From Azovibrio restrictus DSM 23866 (GTDB taxonomy: Bacteria > Pseudomonadota > Gammaproteobacteria > Burkholderiales > Rhodocyclaceae), in assembly GCF_000429665.1 (NCBI RefSeq), contig NZ_AUCH01000004.1:219685-283684 (forward strand): 64,000 nt of DNA. Direction: 5' to 3'. Shown here one piece after another: positions 42,357-50,859 of the stretch. Within the stretch, counting starts at the first letter, position 1. Each line of letters opens with the position of its first letter. Below the pieces are notes generated by a model that did no database searches, was not told the DNA's origin, and saw only the letters and a list, made by a program, of their open reading frames with translations. The position numbers were made by a program, and so were the translations under genes.

Positions 42357-42897
42357 CGACCGCCCCTGCCTGACCCGCGCCTGGCGCGAAACGCGCGGCG
42401 AGCTGCACGGCTGGCTGCGCCACCGGCTCGACGGCGACGCCGAGGCCGACGACCTGCTGCAGGAGGTCTTCCTGCGCGCGCTGCGCCAGGGCGATGCTTT
42501 CTGCGCCCTGGACAACCCGCGCGCCTGGCTGTTCCAGGTGGCGCGCAACGCGCTGACCGACCGCCTGCGCGCCCGCCGCCCGCAAGTCGAACTGGGCGAC
42601 GAGCTGGCCGCCGCCGAGAGCGAGCCGCTGGCGCCGGTCGACCAGTTGAGCCAGTGTCTGCCGCGGGTCCTCGCCGAACTGTCGGCGGCCGACCGCCTGG
42701 CGATCGAGTTGTGCGACATCGCCGGCCAGTCGCAGCAGGTGCTCGCCGAGCGTCTCGGCATCTCGCTGTCCGGTGCCAAGTCGCGGCTGCAGCGGGCCCG
42801 TCTGCGGCTGCGTGCCAGACTGGTCGAGGGTTGCCAGGTCTGCTTCGACGAAGCCGGGCTGGTGGCCGGTTTCGTGCCGCGCCCGCCACCGGAGTAA
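42349..42897 (+). CDS. SigZ-like ECF sigma factor
   Basis: A 182-residue sigma-70 family protein. Region 2 is WLRHRLDGDAEADDLLQEVFLRAL with DNPRAWLFQVARNALTD; region 4 is LAIELCDIAGQSQQVLAERLGISLSGAKSRLQRAR. The tail GCQVCFDEAGLVAGF is the Cys-containing end typical of SigZ. SigZ-like factors are often near metal-resistance genes. No anti-sigma gene is adjacent. Its start lies inside the end of arsA, so it is co-translated. It may activate the permease-redoxin part or a remote regulon. Confidence 0.85.
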   Translation: MPDDRPCLTRAWRETRGELHGWLRHRLDGDAEADDLLQEVFLRALRQGDAFCALDNPRAWLFQVARNALTDRLRARRPQVELGDELAAAESEPLAPVDQLSQCLPRVLAELSAADRLAIELCDIAGQSQQVLAERLGISLSGAKSRLQRARLRLRARLVEGCQVCFDEAGLVAGFVPRPPPE

Positions 42898-42971
42898 GTG
42901 CCGGCCAGCGACCTGCGTCTTTTTCCAGAGTCGGTCGTCTACACGGCCGAATGTTTCATTCTGGAAAAACC

Positions 42972-44012
42972 ATGCCCCTGTTGCGACGCCCCGCCACCAC
43001 CCCTGTCTGGCTCCTCCTGATTGCCGCCAGTGCTGCCCTCTGGCTGACGCTCTACCTGAACCTGAGCCCCCTTGCCGACCATCTGACCGGTTTCCTCGGC
43101 CTTGACCGCAGCACACGCTTCGGCGAAGCGTTGCATTTTTTCTTCTACGACACCCCCAAGGTGCTCCTGCTGCTCACCGGCATCGTCTTCGTCATGGGGG
43201 TGGTGCAGACCTTCTTCGCGCCGGAACGCACCCGCGCCCTGCTGTCCGGGCGCCGTCAGGGGGTCGGCAACGTGCTTGCGGCCTTGCTCGGCATCGTCAC
43301 GCCGTTCTGCTCCTGCTCGGCGGTGCCGCTGTTCATCGGCTTCCTGTCGGCCGGCGTACCGCTCGGCGTGACCTTCTCCTTCCTGATCTCGGCGCCGATG
43401 GTCAACGAAGTGGCGCTGGCCTTGCTCTTCGGCCTGTTCGGCTGGCAGGTGGCGGCGCTCTACCTGGGACTCGGCCTGCTGATCGCCATTGTCGCCGGGC
43501 TGGTCATCGGCCAGTTGAAGATGGAACGTCATCTGGAAGACTGGGTGCAGCAGATCCAGCGCGGCGAGGCAACCTGGAGCGGCGACCCGGCTGGCGGCTG
43601 GCCGGCACGCTTTGCCGCTGGCTGGCGTCATGTGCGCGAGATCGTCGCCAAAGTGTGGCCCTACATCCTCGCCGGCATTGCACTGGGCGCCGGCATCCAC
43701 GGCTACGTGCCGGAAGATTTCATGGCCTCGTTCATGGGCAAGGATGCCTGGTGGGCGGTGCCGGCCGCCGTCCTGCTCGGCGTACCGATGTACGCCAACG
43801 CCGCCGGCATCATCCCGGTGGTCGAGGCGCTGATCGGCAAGGGCGCTGCGCTCGGCACCGTGCTCGCTTTCATGATGAGCGTCATCGCGCTCTCGGCGCC
43901 GGAGATGATCATCCTGCGCAAGGCGCTCAAGCCCACCCTCATCGCCACTTTCGCTGGCGTCGTCGCCACCGGCATCCTGCTGGTCGGTTACGTATTCAAC
44001 CTCGTCCTCTAA
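42972..44012 (+). CDS. ArsP/UPF0718-type permease
   Basis: A 346-residue membrane protein with about eight helices. The hallmark TPFCSCSAVPLFIGF contains the paired cysteines of ArsP, which exports trivalent methylated or aromatic arsenicals; MYANAAGIIPV is the second conserved element. The exact substrate is unknown. ATG 42972 is preferred; 42951 is an in-frame alternative. It is followed by a small redoxin on the same strand 11 bases later. Confidence 0.85.
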   Translation: MPLLRRPATTPVWLLLIAASAALWLTLYLNLSPLADHLTGFLGLDRSTRFGEALHFFFYDTPKVLLLLTGIVFVMGVVQTFFAPERTRALLSGRRQGVGNVLAALLGIVTPFCSCSAVPLFIGFLSAGVPLGVTFSFLISAPMVNEVALALLFGLFGWQVAALYLGLGLLIAIVAGLVIGQLKMERHLEDWVQQIQRGEATWSGDPAGGWPARFAAGWRHVREIVAKVWPYILAGIALGAGIHGYVPEDFMASFMGKDAWWAVPAAVLLGVPMYANAAGIIPVVEALIGKGAALGTVLAFMMSVIALSAPEMIILRKALKPTLIATFAGVVATGILLVGYVFNLVL

Positions 44013-44023
44013 GGAGACTACGC

Positions 44024-44254
44024 ATGAAAGACATCAAGGTTCTCGGCACCGGCTGTGCCAACTGCCGCAACACTGTCAGGCTGATCGAGGAGGTCGCCGC
44101 TGAGCAGGGTGTCGCCATCACGCTGTCCAAGGTCGAGGAACTGCCGGAAATCATGAAATACGGGGTGATGTCGACACCGGGAGTCGTGGTCGATGGCAAG
44201 GTGGTGCACGCTGGCGGCATCCCGGACCGGGCGAAGATCACCAGCTGGTTTTAA
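44024..44254 (+). CDS. Small thioredoxin-like protein (TM0996/MTH895 type)
   Basis: A 76-residue redoxin with active CxxC: Cys11-Ala-Asn-Cys14 in VLGTGCANCRN. The cis-Pro loop STPGVVVDG supports the fold. The ribosome site AAGGAGA is 7 bases upstream. Such small redoxins are regularly placed next to permeases of the UPF0718 family and may reduce the permease's cysteines or its cargo. It is the last gene of the ars transcript. Confidence 0.85.
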   Translation: MKDIKVLGTGCANCRNTVRLIEEVAAEQGVAITLSKVEELPEIMKYGVMSTPGVVVDGKVVHAGGIPDRAKITSWF

Positions 44255-44481
44255 GCGTACGGCTATCCTCGTTGCTTTCCCTGAATTCCTGTGCCCAGAG
44301 ATCAGGAGCCATGCAAGGGCGGGTTCTTCGTCCGTGTTCTCTAGGGCTCGGGAGCGAGCATCTGCTGCAGGCACATGACGACATGGCCAGCCACAGAACT
44401 GCTGGCCGAGCGCCCAGGCTCCTCCTTGCAGGTGCCTGGTCCTGCCCGCGCCCGGAGGATTGATCCGGTTCAGCCCGTCGC

Positions 44482-44721
44482 TTACGGGGCCGCCCGCAGC
44501 CAGCTCAGCAGTTCATCCTTGCTGGGGATGCGCCCGGCGACCTTGACCTGTTCATCCACGACCAGGGCCGGAGTGGTCATGACCGGGTAGGCCATGATCT
44601 GCTCCATGTCGCGAACGTGCTCGAAATCAGCCGTCAGGCCCAGTTCGGCTACGGCTTCCCGGGTCAGTTGTTCGAGGCGGTTGCACTTGGCGCAGCCGCT
44701 GCCGAGAATCTTGATCAGCAT
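44482..44721 (-). CDS. Second small thioredoxin-like protein
   Basis: A 79-residue redoxin, homologous to the one at 44024 but clearly diverged: Cys10-Ala-Lys-Cys13 in GSGCAKCNRL and MTTPALVVDEQVKVAG. It is 20 bases downstream of the start-side of a UPF0718-type permease on the minus strand and belongs to that transcription unit. The 228 bases between the two redoxin genes, which converge, hold no convincing gene. Confidence 0.85.
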   Translation of the reverse strand: MLIKILGSGCAKCNRLEQLTREAVAELGLTADFEHVRDMEQIMAYPVMTTPALVVDEQVKVAGRIPSKDELLSWLRAAP

Positions 44722-44740
44722 GATGATTTCCTCCTTCGGG

Positions 44741-46171
44741 TTATCGGGCGTGCAGGCGGGCCAGCAGATGGGTACTGGCGATGATCGTGCCGACGATGCC
44801 GGCCATGTAGCCGGCCAGCAGCAGGGGTGAGGTGCCGTCGACCCAGGCCCCGTAGGTCAGGCCCGCCAGGGTAGAGAACAGGGCCACCAGCCCCACATAG
44901 GTCCAGGCCCGCAGTTTGCCGATGATGGCGGTGGTGATCAGGATGCTTTGCAGCGAGAGTTCCGGATCGGCCATCAGGTAGGCGATCAGGGGGCCGGGAT
45001 GCATGCCCAGGGACAGGAACATCTTGGCGATGGGGACTTCCACCAGGGTTGGAAAGTACATGAAGACCCCGAAGGCCACCCCGGCCAGGTTCGCCAGCAG
45101 GGTGTTGCTGCCGGCGACCGCTTCTATCCATGCGGGCTGGATGAAGATGCGGATGACCCCCACCAGAAAGACCCCGACGATCAGCAAGGGGAATATCTGC
45201 TGGACGAAACGCCAGGTTTCCCACAGCCACTGCTGCATGTCCCAGGCATCGAAACAGCGGGACAGGGGGAGCAGCAGGATACAGAGGGTCGCCACCGCCA
45301 GTGTCCTGCCCGTCAGGATCAGGACCAGTTCGGAGTCCTGCAGCTTGATCGTGAGCGCCGCGAAAACCAGGGTGGCGGCAATCATCAGCAGGCTGATCCA
45401 GGTCATCCGGCTGAACCCCGCTTCCACCTTGCCCAGACCTTGCCAAGCGCACAGAGCGATGGCGGTCAGTAACAGCACCAGCACCGCGCCCTGCAGACTC
45501 AGGCCTTCTGCCCCGGTGGCGGCATCGGCCGGCACCCAGTGGTCGAGGAGCTGTTGCACCGGAATGGCCGGGGCAGCGGCAAAACGGAACTCCAGCAGTC
45601 CGGTCTGGAGCAAATCCAGCTTCAGGGTACCGGCCAGGAGCAGTGCCACCAGGGTGCCCAGGAACCACAGGTTCTTGCGCGGAATGCTTTCGCCTGGGGC
45701 AAAGGGCTGGCCATCCGCCAGCCGGGCCACATCATCACGGCGGAAAATGGCTGCCATGATCATGCCGATTCCGATGCCGAAGGAGAGCGCCAGCACGATG
45801 CGGGCGAGGGCGAAATCGGCACCCAGCGCCACGCCGGTATAGGAGAGGGCCAGGATGTTGGCCGCAGGCGCAAAGAACAGGAAGGTGATGGCCGGCCCCA
45901 GCCCGGCCCCCTTCTTGTAAATGCCGGCAAAGAGCGGCTGGATGGTGCAGGAACAGACTGCCAGCAAGCTGCCGGCCCCGGCAGCGGCAGGATAGGACAC
46001 CCATTTGGGCGCATCGGGGCCGAGAAAGCGGATGATGGCCTGTTGGGGCAGCAGCGCCGACAAGGCCCCCGCAATGAAGAAAGCCGGCACCAGGCAGAGC
46101 AGGACATGGGCGGCGAGATAGGAGGCCAGGCTGGCCAGACCGCTTTGCAGGGCGGCAATCAGGAATTCCAT
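44741..46171 (-). CDS. Long UPF0718-type permease
   Basis: A 476-residue membrane protein. GSLLAVCSCTIQPLFAGIYKKG carries the CSC pair, and a second half has FMYFPTLVEVPIAKMF. It is longer than the ars-operon permease (346 residues) because of an inserted helical segment (about 160-320). The order redoxin-permease is a mirror image of the plus-strand unit. Substrate unknown; organoarsenicals or other thiophilic compounds are possible. Confidence 0.85.
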   Translation of the reverse strand: MEFLIAALQSGLASLASYLAAHVLLCLVPAFFIAGALSALLPQQAIIRFLGPDAPKWVSYPAAAGAGSLLAVCSCTIQPLFAGIYKKGAGLGPAITFLFFAPAANILALSYTGVALGADFALARIVLALSFGIGIGMIMAAIFRRDDVARLADGQPFAPGESIPRKNLWFLGTLVALLLAGTLKLDLLQTGLLEFRFAAAPAIPVQQLLDHWVPADAATGAEGLSLQGAVLVLLLTAIALCAWQGLGKVEAGFSRMTWISLLMIAATLVFAALTIKLQDSELVLILTGRTLAVATLCILLLPLSRCFDAWDMQQWLWETWRFVQQIFPLLIVGVFLVGVIRIFIQPAWIEAVAGSNTLLANLAGVAFGVFMYFPTLVEVPIAKMFLSLGMHPGPLIAYLMADPELSLQSILITTAIIGKLRAWTYVGLVALFSTLAGLTYGAWVDGTSPLLLAGYMAGIVGTIIASTHLLARLHAR

Positions 46172-46257
46172 GATGTTTTTCTCCGGGCTTCATCCGCTGC
46201 AATGGTTTTCTGATCTGGTAGACGAACTCAGGGGGAAAAGGACGCAGCTCCGGGGTT

Positions 46258-47553
46258 TCAGTCCGGGGGCCTGCGGCTCAGCTTTGGGTTCAGCTTCGGG
46301 GCCAGGAAGCCGACCAGGAGCGCCTGGGCGAGCAGGACGGCGCTGACGGCCAGGCTGTTCAGCAGGGCGGGGGCAAAGGTGAGCAGCAGGCCCAGGGCCA
46401 GCATCAGGGTACCGGACATGAGCTTCAGGAGCCGGCCTTCTCGTTCCGTCAGCTTGCGGGCCGAGAGGGTGGTGACGAAGGTGAGCACGATCAGCAACAG
46501 GGGCAGCACGTAGATCAGGTTGTAGAGGGCCAGCCAGGCCAGGCGGGCGGTGGCCGAGGTTTCTTGCAGGGTGAGCACCCGGGTATAGACCATGGGGAAG
46601 CCGGCCGTGCACAGCAGTTCGTAGAAGTTGGCGGTAACGGCCAGGAAAACGGTGGCGCCCAGCATGGCAAGGGGGCTGGTGGACTGGAGTATGGCCCGGG
46701 CCCGGCGATAGATGCCGGGCTTGGCGCTGGCCGGGATGGAAAGGCTGGGTCCCTGGCCCGGGGCCAGAACATCCTTGAGGTTGATGAGTCCCACCAGGAT
46801 GGCCAGCAGCCCGGCCCCCAGGGTGATGCCCCCGAGACTGCCGAGCAGCTGGAAAAGGTTGAGCCAGGCCGCCATGAAGGCGAAGTACATGAGTCCCGAG
46901 GTGGCGACGAATACCCCGCCGATCAGCAGCATGCGCCGCCGGCTTTGCTGATGGGCCAGCAGGCTGAGCAGGAACAGCAGCACGAAGAAGGCGCAGGGAT
47001 TGAAGGCATCGAGCCCGGCCAGGATCAGGGTGAACAGGGGCAGGGAGAGCTGCTCCGGCTCCAGGGCGCCGAACAAGGGCAGGGTCAGGGGGGGCGGCGC
47101 TGCCGCCCCGGCCGGGGCCAGTTCCCCCCTGCGGCAGGCGTCCAGGGCGGCCAGCAGCCGGGCGCCGCTGCTGGCCGCGTCCTGCCAGCCCACCTCCATC
47201 TGGCCGCACAGGATCAGGGTCGGTACGCCTTGCGGCTGCTGGCCCACGGCGGCGCTCAGCTCGGCAAACCGGATGGCGTTTTCCCGGTGGCGGGAGACTT
47301 CCAGGCTATGCAGTTCCACCCAGGGTCGGTTCTGGGGAATGGCTTCCACGAAGGGGCGGGCTTCCTGGCAATGGGGACAGCTTGCCGACCAGAAGAAATA
47401 GAGATGCACCCGGGGCTGCCCATCCGGTCCCTGGTCCACCCAGGTGGCCTGTGTGGCCTGCACGGCCTGGGCCCCGGCCGCACAGGCCAGCAGAACCAGC
47501 AGGAGCATTCCGAACTGGTGCAGGAGGCGGTGCAAGGAAGCCTGGTGGGACAT
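46258..47553 (-). CDS. Thioredoxin-domain membrane protein (DsbD/CcdA-like)
   Basis: A 431-residue protein. A signal-anchor (about 12-30) is followed by a periplasmic thioredoxin domain with Cys59-Pro-His-Cys62 (SASCPHCQEARPF) and GVPTLILCG. Then a membrane domain of about six helices has GLDAFNPCAFFVLLFLLS and TVFLAVTANFYELLCTAGFP, whose cysteines recall the electron-carrying pairs of DsbD/CcdA. It could pass reducing power across the membrane to periplasmic redoxins. Located upstream of the redoxin-permease pair on the same strand with an 86-base gap; the pair may depend on it. Confidence 0.8.
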   Translation of the reverse strand: MSHQASLHRLLHQFGMLLLVLLACAAGAQAVQATQATWVDQGPDGQPRVHLYFFWSASCPHCQEARPFVEAIPQNRPWVELHSLEVSRHRENAIRFAELSAAVGQQPQGVPTLILCGQMEVGWQDAASSGARLLAALDACRRGELAPAGAAAPPPLTLPLFGALEPEQLSLPLFTLILAGLDAFNPCAFFVLLFLLSLLAHQQSRRRMLLIGGVFVATSGLMYFAFMAAWLNLFQLLGSLGGITLGAGLLAILVGLINLKDVLAPGQGPSLSIPASAKPGIYRRARAILQSTSPLAMLGATVFLAVTANFYELLCTAGFPMVYTRVLTLQETSATARLAWLALYNLIYVLPLLLIVLTFVTTLSARKLTEREGRLLKLMSGTLMLALGLLLTFAPALLNSLAVSAVLLAQALLVGFLAPKLNPKLSRRPPD

Positions 47554-47627
47554 GGCATCTCCCGCTTCGATGAGAGGGCATCTGGAGATGATGCGTCCTC
47601 CTGGGCCGGCAGGCAAATCCAGGGCAT

Positions 47628-47653
47628 GAAAAGCCCCGGGCAGAGCCGGGGCT
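47628..47653 (-). terminator. Terminator downstream of the PAS-MCP gene
   Basis: AGCCCCGG (47632-47639) pairs with CCGGGGCT (47646-47653), loop of 6. On the minus strand it is followed by four Ts, 18 bases after the MCP stop, so it likely terminates that gene. Confidence 0.65.
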
Positions 47654-47670
47654 GGCAGATGGGAAAGGGG

Positions 47671-49788
47671 TCAGACCGCGAAGCGGCTGACGGTGTTCTG
47701 CATGGTGGTGGCCGTGTCCAGCAGGTGGTGGGCGCCCTGGGAGGATGTTTCGGCCACGGCGTTGTTTTCTTCCGAGAGCCGGGCGATCCGCAGCACGTGT
47801 TCGCCGATGTGCCCGGTGGCCACCCCCTGTTCCTGGAGGGCGCTGGAGATGCTGGCCACCACCGCCACCACCTGGGCGGCGCTGTCGCGGATGCGCTGGA
47901 TGGCCAGGCCGGCTTCGTTGGCCAGGGCCACCCCCTGATCCACCTGGGCGACCCCGGTTTCCATGGTGCTCACGGCGTTCTGCATGCCGCCCTGGATGGC
48001 CTGGATCATGGCGGCGATTTCCCCGGTGGCGGCGGAGGTCCGTTCCGCCAGTTTGCGCACCTCGTCGGCCACCACCGCGAAGCCCCGCCCGGTTTCCCCT
48101 GCCCGGGCCGCTTCGATGGCGGCGTTGAGGGCGAGCAGGTTGGTCTGGTCGGCGATTTCCCGGATCACCTGGACCACCGAGGAAATCCGTTCCGACTGGG
48201 TTCCCAGGGTCAGGATGGTGGCGGTGGACTGGCGCACCGTGGCGGCGATTTCCTCCATGCTGCGGACCGCGTTCTGGATCACCCGGGCGCCGTTTTCGCA
48301 GGTCTGGCCGGAGCTCACCGAGAGGTCATGGGCGGCGGCGGCATTGTCCACCACCTGGGCCATGCTGGCGCCCATCTGTTCCGCAGCGCTGGCCATGTCG
48401 GCCGTGGACTCGCTCTGTTCCCGGGAGCTCTGGGTGACCTGGTCGGCGGCGGTGGCCATCAGCCTGGCGCTGTCCGCCACCTGGGCGGCATTGCGCTGGA
48501 TGTCGCGCACCATCTCCCGGAACATTTCCCGCAGATGTTTGATGGAGGCTAGCAGGCTGCTCCGGTCCAGGGCATCCACGTCGATGCGCAGGCCCAGGTT
48601 GCCGGAGGCCACATGCCGGGTGATGTCGCAGGCGTAGCGGGGGTCGCCGCCCAGGAGCCGGTTCAGATTGCGGATCACCGTGCCCCCCAGGAGACCCACC
48701 AGCAGTGTCAATCCCAGTCCCAGGCCGCCGAGCAGCAGGTAGTTGTCGCGGATGATGCGGGCGGCCTCCTGTTCGTCTTCCCCGTTGCGGGCATTGGCCA
48801 GCTCCACCACCCGGTCGATCACGGCCCGGTGCCGGGCATACTGTTCTGCCAGCTGGGGCAGCAGGGCTTCGGCGCTGGCCCGGTCCCCCGCCTGCAGGGC
48901 AGGAATGAAGCGCTGGTCGCGCAGGTCCAGGAAGGCGATGCCGGGCTGGTAGGCGTCCTCCACCATCAGGGTCTTCAGTTCCCCCGGGGGCAGCTCCTGG
49001 ACCCAGACCTGGTGCCGGAGCTGGAATTCCTCCCTGAGCTTCTTGCTCTTGTCCACCATGGGGGGCAGGGCAGCGGGGTCGGCCCGCAGCATCTCCAGGA
49101 CCACCAGGTAGGATTCGATCAGGTATTCCGGCGGCGGCAGGATGTCGGCGATCAGGTCCTTGCCCTGGACCACCCGCTTGTAGATGGGCCCATTCACCTG
49201 GACCTTGCCCAGGCCGTCGTACACCACCAGGCCGGCGACCACGAAACTGAGCAGGAAGGCGACCATGAGCAGGCGCAGCTGGCGGCTTACCGACATGTTC
49301 AGCACATGGCGGAAGACATTGAGCCGGCGTAGCAGGGATTTGCTCACCACCTGGCCCCCTTCCAGGCGGACCGTGGCCGTGCCCTTTTTCAGGGCTTCGT
49401 ACAGGCTGCTGGCCGCCAGGATCTGTTCCCGGCTGGGCTTGGTGCGCATGGAGGTGTAGCCCACCAGCTGGCTGTCTTCTTCCAGGGGGGCCACGTGGGC
49501 ATTGACCCAGTAGTAGTCGCCGTTCTTGCAGCGGTTCTTCACCAGCCCGTTCCAGGGACGGCCCTGCTTCAGGGTGTGCCACAGGTCGGCAAAGGCCTGT
49601 TCCGGCATGTCCGGGTGACGCACGATGTTGTGGCTCTGCCCGAGCAGCTCCGCTTCGCTGAAGCCGGAGATGCGGATGAAGTCGGGATTGGCGTAGGTGA
49701 TGCAGCCGCGCAGATCGGTCTTGGTGACGATGGTGGTGCCATCGTCCATGAGCACTTCGCGGTTGCTGACGGGCAGGTTGGTTTTCAT
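47671..49788 (-). CDS. Aer-like PAS-domain methyl-accepting chemotaxis protein
   Basis: A 705-residue chemoreceptor. N-terminal PAS domain (about 15-120; GCITYANPDFIRISGFSEAELLGQSHNIVRHPDMP), as in the flavin-binding Aer receptor, then a helix (about 170-190), a periplasmic-like four-helix segment with TM2 near 350, HAMP-like region and a classical signalling domain with hairpin EIADQTNLLALNAAIEAARAGETGRGFAVVADEVRKLAERT. Aer members sense redox or oxygen. ATG 49788 is chosen because of MKTNLPVSNREVLMDD homology. Confidence 0.88.
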   Translation of the reverse strand: MKTNLPVSNREVLMDDGTTIVTKTDLRGCITYANPDFIRISGFSEAELLGQSHNIVRHPDMPEQAFADLWHTLKQGRPWNGLVKNRCKNGDYYWVNAHVAPLEEDSQLVGYTSMRTKPSREQILAASSLYEALKKGTATVRLEGGQVVSKSLLRRLNVFRHVLNMSVSRQLRLLMVAFLLSFVVAGLVVYDGLGKVQVNGPIYKRVVQGKDLIADILPPPEYLIESYLVVLEMLRADPAALPPMVDKSKKLREEFQLRHQVWVQELPPGELKTLMVEDAYQPGIAFLDLRDQRFIPALQAGDRASAEALLPQLAEQYARHRAVIDRVVELANARNGEDEQEAARIIRDNYLLLGGLGLGLTLLVGLLGGTVIRNLNRLLGGDPRYACDITRHVASGNLGLRIDVDALDRSSLLASIKHLREMFREMVRDIQRNAAQVADSARLMATAADQVTQSSREQSESTADMASAAEQMGASMAQVVDNAAAAHDLSVSSGQTCENGARVIQNAVRSMEEIAATVRQSTATILTLGTQSERISSVVQVIREIADQTNLLALNAAIEAARAGETGRGFAVVADEVRKLAERTSAATGEIAAMIQAIQGGMQNAVSTMETGVAQVDQGVALANEAGLAIQRIRDSAAQVVAVVASISSALQEQGVATGHIGEHVLRIARLSEENNAVAETSSQGAHHLLDTATTMQNTVSRFAV

Positions 49789-49965
49789 GGTTCCGGCGGG
49801 TCCTGACGCCCGGCCGGGAAGCGGCAACAGCCGTCCTGGCGCAAAGGCGACAAAATGTAGGGGCGGGGAAGCGTTATCCGGACGTCAAGCACGAAACGCG
49901 CCCGCCCGCCGGAAGCGGACGGTGATGGGCGGGGCCGCAGTGGCAGCCGCCGCCCCGGTTGTTCC

Positions 49966-50709
49966 TCAGGCCTGGCGGCGGGCCTGCTGCCAGGCCAGTA
50001 CGGCCTGGGTGGCGTGGGCCTGGATGGCCTGGTGGCGTTCCTGAGGCAGGGCGCCGCGCAGGGCGGCGAACAGGGTCTGGGTGCCGGCCTGGGCCTGGGG
50101 GCCCGGGTCCGTGTCGCTCAGCAGGCGGATCTGGATGTGGGCCAGGGCATCGGCCACCAGGCGCCAGCCCAGCTCGGGCATGCGCTCGTTCAGGGCCAGC
50201 ATCAGGCTGCCCAGGGTCTGCAGCACCGGCTGGCTGGCCGCGGCATCGTCACAGGCGGCCATGGCGTGCCACAGGGCCAGATGGATCTGGCGGCGCAGTT
50301 CGATCTTGAAGTCGATGGCGTCGGCTTCCACCTGCTCGAGCTGCCCGAAAAAGCGCTGGAAGCGGGCGTCGGCGCGGCTGTCCAGCCCGGTGCGCAGGGC
50401 GCCGATGAGGGCCGACAGGGCGGGCAGGGCGGTGATGCCGAAAGCCTGGCAGTAGGCCAGCCCCCACTGGTCCAGGCCGCTGATCAGCAGCACCAGCCGC
50501 AGGGTGCTGGCTTCTTCCCCGTGGCCGGCCTGACACCAGTTGCGGCAGCGGCTGGTGAGTTCGGCCAGCTGCGGGAGGCTGTCGGCTTCCACGGACTCCC
50601 GGAAACAGGTGGCGAAAATCTCCTGGGCCATGCGGGCCGCCAGGCGCTGGGTGTCCTGGTCGATGTGGGGCAGGAGGCTGTCGGTGCAGATCGGGTTATC
50701 CGTGCTCAT
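49966..50709 (-). CDS. Unknown helical protein
   Basis: A 247-residue protein with no signal peptide or membrane segment, predicted almost all helical; it has a cysteine cluster at the start (DNPICTD, CFRESV, CRNWCQ). No family recognised. It ends 178 bases downstream of the MCP start on the same strand and is divergent from the M48 protease (150-base gap). Its position next to a chemoreceptor suggests, but does not show, a signalling role. Confidence 0.5.
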   Translation of the reverse strand: MSTDNPICTDSLLPHIDQDTQRLAARMAQEIFATCFRESVEADSLPQLAELTSRCRNWCQAGHGEEASTLRLVLLISGLDQWGLAYCQAFGITALPALSALIGALRTGLDSRADARFQRFFGQLEQVEADAIDFKIELRRQIHLALWHAMAACDDAAASQPVLQTLGSLMLALNERMPELGWRLVADALAHIQIRLLSDTDPGPQAQAGTQTLFAALRGALPQERHQAIQAHATQAVLAWQQARRQA

Positions 50710-50859
50710 GGGGGGCGAAAGGCGGGAAAAGGCGGCATTCTAGCCTGTTGCCCCGGGCCGGGCAGTGCCAGGCAGCCATCCGGCAGTGCTGATGACTACG
50801 GCATTGCCAAAACCGCATTCAGCCCCGACAATGCCATTCTCATTTTTTGAGCTGCTTCC

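Noticed and set aside
44255..44481. Short plus-strand frame (about 50 residues from 44311)
   Set aside because: Composition and lack of a start site or homology suggest non-coding spacer between convergent redoxin genes.
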